Source: Calothrix anomala FACHB-343 (GTDB lineage Bacteria; Cyanobacteriota; Cyanobacteriia; Cyanobacteriales; Nostocaceae). From it: a DNA stretch of 60,078 bases. A program made the position numbers and the translations under genes. The stretch's first letter is position 1, and every line of letters starts with the position of its first letter. The stretch lies in assembly GCF_014696435.1 (NCBI RefSeq), contig NZ_JACJQG010000062.1:1-60078 (forward strand), read 5' to 3'. Below, one piece after another: positions 16,856 through 24,811 of the stretch. The notes beneath the pieces are model-generated. The model worked only from the letters and a program-made list of their open reading frames with translations, was not told where the DNA came from and made no database searches.

Positions 16856-17722
16856 TCAAATTTTAACTTTAACTTTATCCTTTTTCTTTGGTGGCGGTGG
16901 CAATTCTACGGCTTGCTGGCTGTAAATCTGCAATGCAGTTCCCCAAACCATATAACCTTGCGGACTCAGGTGTAAGCCATCGGTAGTCAATTCACTGCGG
17001 ATATTACCTTCAGGATTGACAAACAGGCTATATAAATCGAGATACTTGACGCCTTGATTGCTGGCTATGGTTTGCAATTGCTGATTTAACTGCTGAATTC
17101 GATTGTTGGGAATTTTCAGCAATTTTTCTTTACCTTCCCAAGTTGATTCTGCTCCGCCATGCGGCAAAATTGATTGGATAAAGATTTTGGCTTTAGGATG
17201 GACTTTGCGCAGGTAACCCAGAATTTGCTGTTGATTTTCTAAAATGATTTCATCGCTATTACCGCGAATTAAATCATTAATGCCAATCATCACAAAAATT
17301 ACCTCAGGTTCGGTATTGTCAAAAAGATTTAATCTTTTCAGCAATCCGTCGCTAGTTTCGCCAGAAATAGCCTGGTTGAGCCAACTTCTGTTTTCAGGTA
17401 ATAATTCTGGGGGAAACCACAAACTTAAAGAATCTCCCGCTAAAATGCTGAGATTTTGCGGTGGTTTTTCCGATGCAACCTTGGCTTCTTTTTTCAGGAT
17501 TTCTACCCATTGCTGATAATTGAGTTGATGACGGGGGCCTAACTCTGGTTCAGTAGCCTGGGTTTCAGTGACTGTTGGGGTAGTTGTCTCTTCCTCACTA
17601 TTGGTTAATCTCTGTTGTTGCCAGATTAGCAGTACAACCGCCAACATCAGAAGCCCGTTGGTTAATAAAGAGAAAAATCCCCAGATGGGAAAAGGTTTTG
17701 CAGAAATGGACACGGCTAGCAA
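16856..17722 (-). CDS. Membrane-anchored SGNH/GDSL-type esterase or lipase
   Basis: This protein has about 288 residues. One N-terminal membrane segment (about 12-35) is followed by a Thr/Glu-rich linker and an SGNH hydrolase domain. Visible catalytic blocks are AGDSLSLW (Ser98), Gly121 in SGETSDG, Asn149 in MIGINDLIRG, and Asp248/His251 in DGLHLSPQGY. These form the full serine-hydrolase set expected of GDSL esterases. The substrate is unknown; candidates are lipid, acyl-polysaccharide or peptidoglycan acetyl groups at the cell surface. The start is uncertain: TTG at 17722 or GTG at 17713, and neither has a clear ribosome-binding site. It lies divergent to the CHASE2 kinase gene. The 274-bp gap to ispH contains GGCAGAT short repeats (about 16720-16745) and nothing else recognised. 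Confidence 0.85.
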   Translation of the reverse strand: MLAVSISAKPFPIWGFFSLLTNGLLMLAVVLLIWQQQRLTNSEEETTTPTVTETQATEPELGPRHQLNYQQWVEILKKEAKVASEKPPQNLSILAGDSLSLWFPPELLPENRSWLNQAISGETSDGLLKRLNLFDNTEPEVIFVMIGINDLIRGNSDEIILENQQQILGYLRKVHPKAKIFIQSILPHGGAESTWEGKEKLLKIPNNRIQQLNQQLQTIASNQGVKYLDLYSLFVNPEGNIRSELTTDGLHLSPQGYMVWGTALQIYSQQAVELPPPPKKKDKVKVKI

Positions 17723-17909
17723 AATTTAATTTTACGTTGACTGTGAATACATTGCGATCAACAACTTTAAGCGAATTACTCGGTTTTTGTGGATATTTCC
17801 ATAGCCAAGTACAAACAGTTGTCAGCTATTTAGGTTATCACGGCAGTGATTTCCCTATAGTGCCTGGTATCATAACTCAGAGAATCTAAACTGCGTATAT
17901 TTTTTATTG

Positions 17910-17962
17910 GAGACGCGATGAATCGGAGAAGCGATGAATCTGAGACGCGATGAATCGCGTCT
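17910..17962. repeat. Triple GAGACGCGATGAATC repeat ending in a hairpin
   Basis: Three 15-bp copies (17910, 17926 and 17942; the second has one change) lie in the 353-bp divergent gap between the SGNH and kinase genes. The last copy folds with the following bases: AGACGCGA-TGAA-TCGCGTCT (17943-17962). It is a dispersed hairpin repeat type. No promoter was recognised with confidence in the rest of the gap. Confidence 0.7.
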
Positions 17963-18075
17963 GTACAAGAGGCAATTGCTAAATTAAATAAAGCTGAGGT
18001 TTACGATATTGGGAATCAAAGTATCTTAATATTGCAAATTCTTGACATCTACCAAAATAGTAGTACCGCAATCCC

Positions 18076-20283
18076 GTGATTAGTGGAATTTTACAAAAAC
18101 TGCGAGATGGGTTGAAACAGGATCGGGTGAATCGCGAGGTTTCGCCTATACTTAAGTGGCTGCAAATCGTTGGCGTTAGCAGTCTGGGGGTGACAGCTTT
18201 AGTTTGGGGCGTAAGGGAACTGAAGTGGTTACAATCTGGGGAATTAAAAGTTTACGATCAAATGGTGCGATCGCGTCCGGTGGAAGCAACCGAACAGCGC
18301 ATTACCTTGGTAACTATCACTGAAGCTGATATTGCAAAGGAAAAATGGCCGTTATCAGATAGCACTGTCAACAAATTGTTACAGAAAATTCAGTCTTATC
18401 AACCCCGGACGATTGGCTTAAATATTTATCGACCGACACAAAAAAATTTAGGTGAGGGAATTCCTAATACAGATAATATTATCGCTACTTGTTTATTAAG
18501 TAGTATGGGTAGGGCAGAAGTTCCGCCACCGCCGAATTTCTATATAGAAAATGTCGGCTATAACGATTTAATTCCTGATAGCGAAAATGACCAAATTATC
18601 CGGCGTAGTTTGTTATTCGCGCAACCACCAGATAAAAAATGTACAGCGTCATTTTCTTTTGCGGCATTAACAGCTATTAGCTATTTAGAAAATTCCGGTT
18701 TAGAAGTTAATTTTATTGACAAAAAAACTTTCTCAATTGGAAAAACTATTTTTCCTACTTTAACTAGTAATTACGGTAGCTATAAAAATTTAGATGCTAG
18801 TGGTTATCAATTATTACTAAATTATCATCACCCAGATCACTTTGCTCCAGAAGTGAGTTTAACAGATGTTCTCACAAATAAAGTTAATCCTAATCTTTTT
18901 AAAGATAAATTAGTCATTATTGGCACTACTGCGGCTAGCGTTCATTCTGGTGTATATACACCTTATAGTGCTGCACCAGAACAAATTGCTAGAATGCCTG
19001 CTTTGATGATTCATGCACAAATTGCTAGTCAAATTATTAGCACAGTATTGGATGGTAAACCTTTAATTTGGGATTGGCCGGAATGGGGTGAATTTCTTTG
19101 GGTGTGGACTTGGGGAATAGTGGGGGGAACTGTAGGTTGGCGGCTAAGACATCCTTTAATATTGTTCATCACTGGCGGTATAATTCTGATTGCTTTGGTG
19201 GGTATTTGCTTTGGGTTATTTCTGTTATCTGGATGGGTTCCTTTAATTCCCCCAGCTTTAAGTTTGGTAATCTCTGGGATGGGGGTGATGGTTTATTCTA
19301 GCTATCAAACTCAACAGCAAACTCAGTTAATTATTCAGCAAGTAGAAAAACAACAGGAGGTAATTGCTCAATTAGATTTGCTTTTAAAAGAAACTGCGGT
19401 AGATTCTACAATAGTGCGTGACAGACACCATCATATTTCTGTAATTGAAACACCAGAAAAATCTACGGGTGATTTTCTTTTAGGGGGACGCTATCAAATT
19501 TCCAAAATTCTCGGTTCTGGTGGCTTTGGTTGTACTTATTTAGCAAATGATACTCACCGTCCTGGTAATCCGACTTGTGTGGTAAAACAATTAATGCCAG
19601 CCAGAAGGGATACAAGATTTTTAGAAGTTGCCCGCAGATTATTTAATACAGAAGCGGAAATTTTAGAAGCTTTGGGAAAACATCAACAAATCCCGGAACT
19701 GCTGGCTTACTTTGAAGAAAATCAAGAATTTTATTTAGTGGAACAGTATATTCCTGGACATACTTTGAGCGAAGAATTACCGCCAGTGCAGGATGTCAAG
19801 TCAGAAATTGCCGCGATAAAGATGGTTAAGGAAGTTTTAGAAGTTTTAGAATTTGTCCACGAACATCGGGTGATTCATCGCGATATTAAACCAACTAATA
19901 TTATTCGCTCAACTGAAGATAATCGCTTAGTCTTAATTGACTTTGGCGCAGTTAAATTAATGCAACCAGGTAGCAGCGAACAAACAGAATTAGCCACCGT
20001 CGCCATTGGTACGCGGGGTTACGCGCCAGCAGAACAATTTGCGGGACATCCGCGTCTATCAAGTGATATCTACGCTTTAGGGATGATTGGGATTCAAGCG
20101 ATGACTGGGATTCCCCCCCAAGAACTGCACCCAGACCCAGAAACAGGTAATATAATTTGGCCTCATCACAAAGTTAGTCCAGAATTTGCCGCAATTTTAG
20201 ACAAAATGGTGCGTTACCATTTTAGCGATCGCTATTCATCCGCGATCGCAGTTCTTGAGGATTTGCAAAAATTATCACAGTAG
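18076..20283 (+). CDS. CHASE2-domain serine/threonine protein kinase
   Basis: This 735-residue protein starts at GTG 18076. A membrane segment (about 30-48) precedes a CHASE2 sensor (about 50-330). Three closely packed membrane helices follow (about 338-415). A cytoplasmic coiled linker leads to a Hanks-type kinase (about 470-735). Kinase motifs are complete: Gly loop LGSGGFGCTYL, lysine in CVVKQLMP, HRDIKPTN, IDFGAVK and GTRGYAPAEQF. It probably senses an extracellular or periplasmic signal and phosphorylates Ser/Thr targets. The gap to the NB-ARC/WD40 gene downstream is 75 bp and filled by a heptamer repeat, so co-transcription is plausible and that protein is a natural candidate partner. 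Partner and signal are inference. Confidence 0.93.
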   Translation: MISGILQKLRDGLKQDRVNREVSPILKWLQIVGVSSLGVTALVWGVRELKWLQSGELKVYDQMVRSRPVEATEQRITLVTITEADIAKEKWPLSDSTVNKLLQKIQSYQPRTIGLNIYRPTQKNLGEGIPNTDNIIATCLLSSMGRAEVPPPPNFYIENVGYNDLIPDSENDQIIRRSLLFAQPPDKKCTASFSFAALTAISYLENSGLEVNFIDKKTFSIGKTIFPTLTSNYGSYKNLDASGYQLLLNYHHPDHFAPEVSLTDVLTNKVNPNLFKDKLVIIGTTAASVHSGVYTPYSAAPEQIARMPALMIHAQIASQIISTVLDGKPLIWDWPEWGEFLWVWTWGIVGGTVGWRLRHPLILFITGGIILIALVGICFGLFLLSGWVPLIPPALSLVISGMGVMVYSSYQTQQQTQLIIQQVEKQQEVIAQLDLLLKETAVDSTIVRDRHHHISVIETPEKSTGDFLLGGRYQISKILGSGGFGCTYLANDTHRPGNPTCVVKQLMPARRDTRFLEVARRLFNTEAEILEALGKHQQIPELLAYFEENQEFYLVEQYIPGHTLSEELPPVQDVKSEIAAIKMVKEVLEVLEFVHEHRVIHRDIKPTNIIRSTEDNRLVLIDFGAVKLMQPGSSEQTELATVAIGTRGYAPAEQFAGHPRLSSDIYALGMIGIQAMTGIPPQELHPDPETGNIIWPHHKVSPEFAAILDKMVRYHFSDRYSSAIAVLEDLQKLSQ

Positions 20284-20310
20284 AAGAGGCAGGGGGACAA
20301 GGGAGACAAA

Positions 20311-20349
20311 TGACTATTGACTATTGACTATTGACTATTGACTATTGAC
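20311..20349. repeat. Heptamer tandem repeat, TGACTAT type
   Basis: Five perfect TGACTAT units plus TGAC fill half of the 75-bp gap between the kinase and NB-ARC/WD40 genes and end 9 bp before the next start codon. Confidence 0.9.
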
Positions 20350-20358
20350 CAATAAAAC

Positions 20359-23300
20359 ATGGAACCACTCTCCGCTACTATCGGCTTTATTGTTGGCTTA
20401 ATTGGCTTTATTGCTAGTACAGTGCAAGTGCTGGACTATATAGAAAAACGTCGCGAAAAGCAGCAAGCTGATACTCAACAAGCAAATCAGCCAAATCCCC
20501 AGCTAAAACCTGCAACTTCCCATCGCGTTGATTGGGGGGAAGCTGTTGATGTGTCGGTGTTTTATGGACGGGTGGATGAACTGACGCAGCTGGAAACATG
20601 GGTAGTAGAACAAGGTTGTCGGGTGGTGGCGCTGTTGGGAATGGGGGGAATTGGCAAAACTTCTCTATCTATTAAACTGGCGCAAAAAATTCAAGGGGAA
20701 TTTGATTATGTGATTTGGCGGAGTTTGCGCAATGCGCCACCGATAGAAGATATTCTGGCAGATTTAATTAAGTTTCTCTCTCATCAACAACAAACTGATT
20801 TACCTCAAGATGTGGGGGAAAGAGTTTCTTTATTAATTGATTATCTCCGCAGTTCCCGTTGTCTGGTAATTCTCGATAATGCGGAGTCAATTTTTCAATC
20901 GGGTGCGTTGGCTTATCGCGGCGGTTATGAAGCTTACGGCGAACTTATTAGGAGAATTGGCGGCACAAATCATCAAAGTTGTTTAATTCTCACGAGTCGT
21001 GAAAAACCTCCAGAAATAGCAGCTTCGGAAGGGGAAACTCTCCCGGTACGCGCTTTACAACTCACGGGGTTAAAAGCGGTAGATGGGGAAGAAATTTTTC
21101 ACACTCAGGGACTATCAGGAACGCCAACAGAACAAGTTAAATTAATCGAATTTTATAAAGGTCATCCTTTAGCTTTAAAAATTATCTCAACGACAATTAA
21201 AGAATTATTTGATAGTAGTATTGCTGCTTTTTTAGCTCAGGATACGGTAGTTTTTGGAGGAATTCGCCAACTTTTAGACCAGCAATCTCAGCGCCTTTCT
21301 GATTTAGAAACAGAGGTGATGTACTGGCTAGCAATTAATCGCGAACCTGTGGGAATTGGGGAACTAAAAGAAGATATTGTTAATTTACCTTCTCAATCTA
21401 ATTTAGTGGAAGCGTTGCAATCATTGGCGAGAAGGTCATTAATCGAAAAAAGTAATGCTTTATTTACTCTGCAACCGGTGGTAATGGAATATGCGAGCGA
21501 TCGCCTAATTGCCGAAATCTGTGAAAATCTAGTTAATGGGGAAATTACTACTTGTAATCGCTATGCTTTAATGAAAGCAACGGCAAAAGATTATATCCGG
21601 GAAGCGCAAATTCGGCTGATAGTTAAACCACTGGCGGAACGGTTGCTGAATTTATTGGGTAGTAATAAAAAAGTTGTCGGTAAATTAACAGAACTTATCT
21701 CAACGTTACAAACTAAATTTTCCCATCAACCAGGGTATGCTGGCGGGAATATTATAAATTTACTTTGTTATCTGCAAACAGATTTAACTAATTATGATTT
21801 TTCCAGTCTGACAATTTGGCAAGCTTATCTGAAAGGGGAAAATTTACAGCAAGTAAAATTAATTAATGCGACTTTTGAACGTTCAGTTTTTACCGATATT
21901 CTCGCCACTATTTTCTCTGTCGCCTTTAGCCCCAATGGTAAGATTTTAGCTACAGGCGATGCTAACGGCGAAATTCGGCTATGGCAAATCGATGACGGTC
22001 AACCGATTTTAACTTTTAAAGGTCACACAGGCTTTGTCCGTTCCGTCGCCTTTAGTCCTGACGGACAAACTTTAGCCAGTGGCAGTGTTGACAAAACTAT
22101 CAAATTATGGTCAGTAAATGACGGTAAATGTATTCAAACTTTACAAGGTCACAGCGATCGCGTAGAGTCAGTAGCATATAGTCCCAACGGTCAGCTGATA
22201 GTTAGCGGTAGTTACGACCAAAATCTGCGCATTTGGTCAGCGAATACGGGACAATGCGTGCAAATTTTCCAAGGACATACTAACGAAATTTGGTCAGTCG
22301 CTTTTAGTCCCGATAGTCAAACTGTCGCCAGTGCTAGTTACGACCAAACTGTGCGACTATGGTCAATGAGCGATGGTAAATGCTTGCAAGTTCTGTATGG
22401 ACATACAGATAAACTGCGGTCAGTCGCCTTTAGTCCCGATGGTCAAATGTTAGCCAGTGCTAGTTATGACCAAACTGTGCGAATATGGTCAGTTAATAAC
22501 GGTCAATGCTTGCAAGTTTTACAAGGACATAGCGATCGCGTATTAGCAGTAAGATTTAGTCCAGATAATCAAACCGTAGTTAGTAGTAGTTACGACCAAA
22601 GCGTGAGATTATGGTCAGTTAATAACGGTGAATGTTTGCAAATATTGCAAGGACATAGCGATCGCGTTTGGGCTGTTGCCTTTAGTCCTGATGGTAAAAT
22701 CTTAGCCAGTGCAGGTTATGACCAAACAGTAAGATTGTGGTCAGTCAGTGGTGGTGAATGTATTAAAGTATTTCAAGGTTATATTAACGGTGTCGAGTCA
22801 GTCGCCTTTAGTCCCGATGGTCAAACCTTAGCCAGTGGTGGTTTTGACCAAAAAGTCAGACTATGGTCTATTGTTAACAATCAATGTCGGAGAACCTTAG
22901 ACGCTCATACTCAGCAAGTCAGGTCAGTAGCATTTAGTCCTAATGGAGAAATTTTAGCTAGTTGCAGCCACGACCGCACAATTAGATTATGGTCAGTCAA
23001 AGATGGTAAATCTCTCCATATTTTAGCCGAACATCAGCATAAAGTCCGTTCCATCGCCTTTAGTCCCGATAGCCAAATTTTAGCTAGTGGTAGTCACGAC
23101 AGCACAATTAGATTATGGTCTGTCAGCACAGGTAAATGTTTGCATGTTTTACAAGAAACCGCCAATCAAGTTTGGTCAGTCGCCTTCAGTCCCGACGGAC
23201 AAATTTTAGCCAGTGCCGGTTACGATCGAGAAGTGCGGTTATGGTCAGTCAACAATCGCCAATATCTCAGAATATTACAAGGACACACCGGACAAGTAGG

Positions 23301-23769
23301 CCCCGTAGCATTTAGTCCCGACGGAAAACTTTTAGCCAGTGGCGGAAACGACCAAATAATTAGACTATGGTCAGTGAATGATGGTGAATGCGTGAAAATT
23401 CTCCAAGGACATAGTAACTGGATTTGGTCAGTCGCCTTTAGTCCCGACGGAAAAATTTTAGCCAGTGGCGGTGATGACCAAACAGTAAAATTATGGTCAG
23501 TGGATGAAGGTAAATGTATAAGTACCTTACCCGCACATATTAACCGAGTTTGGTCTGTGGCATTTCATCCTGATGGTCATACCTTAGCCAGTGGTAGCGG
23601 CGATGGCACGATAAAATTATGGAATGTGAATACAAGTGAATGTCTCCAGGTTTTGCAAGTAGAAAGACCTTATGAAGGAATGAACATCACCGGAATCACA
23701 GGTTTAACTCCCGCACAGGTAGCGACATTAAAAGCTTTAGGTGCGGTGGAGAGTGATTCTAGGGGCTAG
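20359..23769 (+). CDS. NB-ARC STAND NTPase with 14 WD40 repeats
   Basis: This is a 1136-residue protein. An N-terminal hydrophobic helix (about 6-25) and a charged linker precede an NB-ARC/NACHT-type NTPase: Walker A GMGGIGKT at 94-101, Walker B VILDNAE near 175, sensor [10 protein letters not shown] helical arm and a short [14 protein letters not shown] segment follow. From about residue 515 there are 14 WD40 units of the form [20 protein letters not shown], enough for two seven-bladed propellers. It ends with a [20 protein letters not shown] tail seen in such proteins. The architecture is that of Apaf-1-like signal-dependent oligomerising switches. The effector may be the N-terminal membrane helix, since no enzyme domain is present. 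The WD40 units are highly similar in DNA, so unit number may vary between strains. Confidence 0.92.
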   Translation: MEPLSATIGFIVGLIGFIASTVQVLDYIEKRREKQQADTQQANQPNPQLKPATSHRVDWGEAVDVSVFYGRVDELTQLETWVVEQGCRVVALLGMGGIGKTSLSIKLAQKIQGEFDYVIWRSLRNAPPIEDILADLIKFLSHQQQTDLPQDVGERVSLLIDYLRSSRCLVILDNAESIFQSGALAYRGGYEAYGELIRRIGGTNHQSCLILTSREKPPEIAASEGETLPVRALQLTGLKAVDGEEIFHTQGLSGTPTEQVKLIEFYKGHPLALKIISTTIKELFDSSIAAFLAQDTVVFGGIRQLLDQQSQRLSDLETEVMYWLAINREPVGIGELKEDIVNLPSQSNLVEALQSLARRSLIEKSNALFTLQPVVMEYASDRLIAEICENLVNGEITTCNRYALMKATAKDYIREAQIRLIVKPLAERLLNLLGSNKKVVGKLTELISTLQTKFSHQPGYAGGNIINLLCYLQTDLTNYDFSSLTIWQAYLKGENLQQVKLINATFERSVFTDILATIFSVAFSPNGKILATGDANGEIRLWQIDDGQPILTFKGHTGFVRSVAFSPDGQTLASGSVDKTIKLWSVNDGKCIQTLQGHSDRVESVAYSPNGQLIVSGSYDQNLRIWSANTGQCVQIFQGHTNEIWSVAFSPDSQTVASASYDQTVRLWSMSDGKCLQVLYGHTDKLRSVAFSPDGQMLASASYDQTVRIWSVNNGQCLQVLQGHSDRVLAVRFSPDNQTVVSSSYDQSVRLWSVNNGECLQILQGHSDRVWAVAFSPDGKILASAGYDQTVRLWSVSGGECIKVFQGYINGVESVAFSPDGQTLASGGFDQKVRLWSIVNNQCRRTLDAHTQQVRSVAFSPNGEILASCSHDRTIRLWSVKDGKSLHILAEHQHKVRSIAFSPDSQILASGSHDSTIRLWSVSTGKCLHVLQETANQVWSVAFSPDGQILASAGYDREVRLWSVNNRQYLRILQGHTGQVGPVAFSPDGKLLASGGNDQIIRLWSVNDGECVKILQGHSNWIWSVAFSPDGKILASGGDDQTVKLWSVDEGKCISTLPAHINRVWSVAFHPDGHTLASGSGDGTIKLWNVNTSECLQVLQVERPYEGMNITGITGLTPAQVATLKALGAVESDSRG

Positions 23770-23803
23770 GGGTTAGGGGCTAGGGGCTAGAGAATAGGGG
23801 TTA

Positions 23804-23844
23804 GGGCATTGCCCAGCATATCAGGGTTTTGGTAGGCAATGCCC
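23804..23844. repeat. Hairpin after the NB-ARC/WD40 gene
   Basis: GGGCATTGCC (23804-23813) and GGCAATGCCC (23835-23844) form a perfect 10-bp stem. It follows a GGGGCTA/GGGGTTA short repeat (23763-23803) right after the stop codon. It could be a terminator or a dispersed hairpin; there is no T-run. Confidence 0.5.
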
Positions 23845-23860
23845 ACACTACACTTAAGAT

Positions 23861-23968
23861 TACAGCTATTTTCAGGTAAAAATACCACGCTGTAGGGGCA
23901 CGGCACCAGTAAAATTATTGTATGTACCAAAAAATTGTCGATGCCGTGCCCCTACGACAGATGTGGTT
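23861..23968. mobile_element. Hairpin element, family B, copy 1, right end cut at the 21-bp array
   Basis: Long arms TGTAGGGGCACGGCA (23891-23905) and TGCCGTGCCCCTACG (23942-23956) surround AAAATTATTGTATGTAC. The other copy at 52039-52167 carries matching ends (TACAGCA / TGCTGTA). Here the left end is present, but sequence identity stops right after GATGTGGTT, exactly where the 21-bp repeat array begins. Confidence 0.7.
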
Positions 23969-24232
23969 CTCATTCACGAGCAAAATAACCTCATTCACGA
24001 GGAAAAAAGCCTCATTCACGAGGAAAATAACCTCATTAATGAGCAAAATAACCTCGTTCACGAGGAAAATAACCTCATTAATGAGCAAAATAACCTCATT
24101 CACGAGGAAAAAAGCCTCATTCATGAGGAAAATAACCTCGTTCACGAGCAAAATAACCTCGTTCACGAGCAAAATAACCTCATTCACGAGCAAAATAACC
24201 TCGTTCACGGAGCAAAAAGCCTGGTAAATGAG
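23969..24232. repeat. 21-bp-period palindromic repeat array 1 (12.5 units)
   Basis: Twelve units of exactly 21 bp and a closing half unit run without any indel. Each unit is a 12-bp near-palindrome (CTCATTAATGAG, CTCGTTCACGAG, CTCATTCATGAG or CTCATTCACGAG) plus a 9-bp linker (CAAAATAAC, GAAAATAAC or GAAAAAAGC). Arm changes often compensate each other. Both strands are open because the period is 7 codons, giving LIHEQNN-like heptads. No start signal, composition or family supports a protein. A sister array lies at 29921-30205 on the other side of the histidine kinase gene. A run of protein-binding sites on one DNA face, or RNA hairpins, is possible. Confidence 0.9.
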
Positions 24233-24236
24233 AATT

Positions 24237-24483
24237 TAATACAGGCGATCGCACAATTTTTGCTAAATTTGTAGTCAGCACTTCACTGCTTCCCAACCCA
24301 GGACTAAATTCCTGACTACAAAATCGTTAAAACCTAGCGTATAAGAAAAGCGATCGCAATATATACCGCAGATTGCCAGTTGGTAAGGTACAGATGATCG
24401 TTAATTGTAGGGGCACTGGCACTGCCATGCCCCGAAGGGTGTACCTCAACCGGAAATATGCTGTAACTCGGTTCCTAATGAAA
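24237..24483. repeat. Left copy of the duplicated flank around the histidine kinase
   Basis: ACAGGCGATCGCACAATTTT, then CTTCCCAA, AAGAAAAGCGATCGCA and ACTCGGTTCCTAATGAAA, recur in the same order at 30318-30441. The copies differ by substitutions, small indels and one inserted family-A element (24363-24465 here). Both copies directly follow a 21-bp array, so array plus flank is one duplicated unit in direct orientation about 6 kb apart. Confidence 0.7.
24363..24465. mobile_element. Hairpin element, family A, copy 2 of 4
   Basis: The same element as at 2772, with ATACCGC and GCTGTAA-like ends. It sits inside the left duplicated flank. The right flank has GCGATCGCATTACATAACTC without the element, giving a filled/empty pair. 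Confidence 0.75.
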
Positions 24484-24488
24484 CAAAC

Positions 24489-24600
24489 GGGAGGAGGGCA
24501 CGGCAATGCCGATGCCCCTACTTTCGCCCCGCAAGGGGATAAGAGCAAAAAAGAACTCTTTGCGGGGATGAAAAATAATTGAAAATAAGAGCGATCGCAC
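24489..24600. repeat. 112-bp repeat with a CRISPR-like core, copy 1
   Basis: It begins GGGAGGAGGGCACGGCAATG and contains CGCCCCGCAAGGGGAT and TTGCGGGGATGAAA, which match the core of the CRISPR repeats of this window. It ends at a HIP1 site. A nearly identical copy (one base longer) lies at 30996-31108, directly after the last repeat of the short CRISPR array. Confidence 0.75.
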
Positions 24601-24680
24601 AAATCTAAACTCAGCAAAAAGAGCGATCGCATTTGATAAATTGAGTATCTACTTTAAAGCGAAAATAGCGATCGCATTCT

Positions 24681-24720
24681 TCCCCCTCTGCCCCCTGCCC
24701 CCTGCCCCCTGCCCCCCTGC
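24681..24720. repeat. CCCCCTG tandem repeat upstream of the histidine kinase
   Basis: Four to five units of CCCCCTG with slight length variation, about 90 bp before the kinase start codon. It is low complexity and slippage-prone. Confidence 0.7.
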
Positions 24721-24811
24721 TTTCATCCCAAGCTCAGTCTAAAGAAAGATCCTGGTTTAGTGGAATTCGGATTAAATAGAAAAAACCGTGTACGCCTACG
24801 GGTAAAGGAAA

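Noticed and set aside
23918-24274. 118-codon plus-strand and 97-codon minus-strand frames across the first 21-bp array, reading as heptads
   Set aside because: A 21-bp period without indels opens frames on both strands automatically. The start lies in a family-B hairpin element, there is no ribosome-binding site, and the heptads lack the a/d hydrophobic pattern of a coiled coil.
24327-24632. Open frames in the left flank of the kinase gene
   Set aside because: They cross the family-A element and the 112-bp repeat, both noncoding and present elsewhere in other frames.
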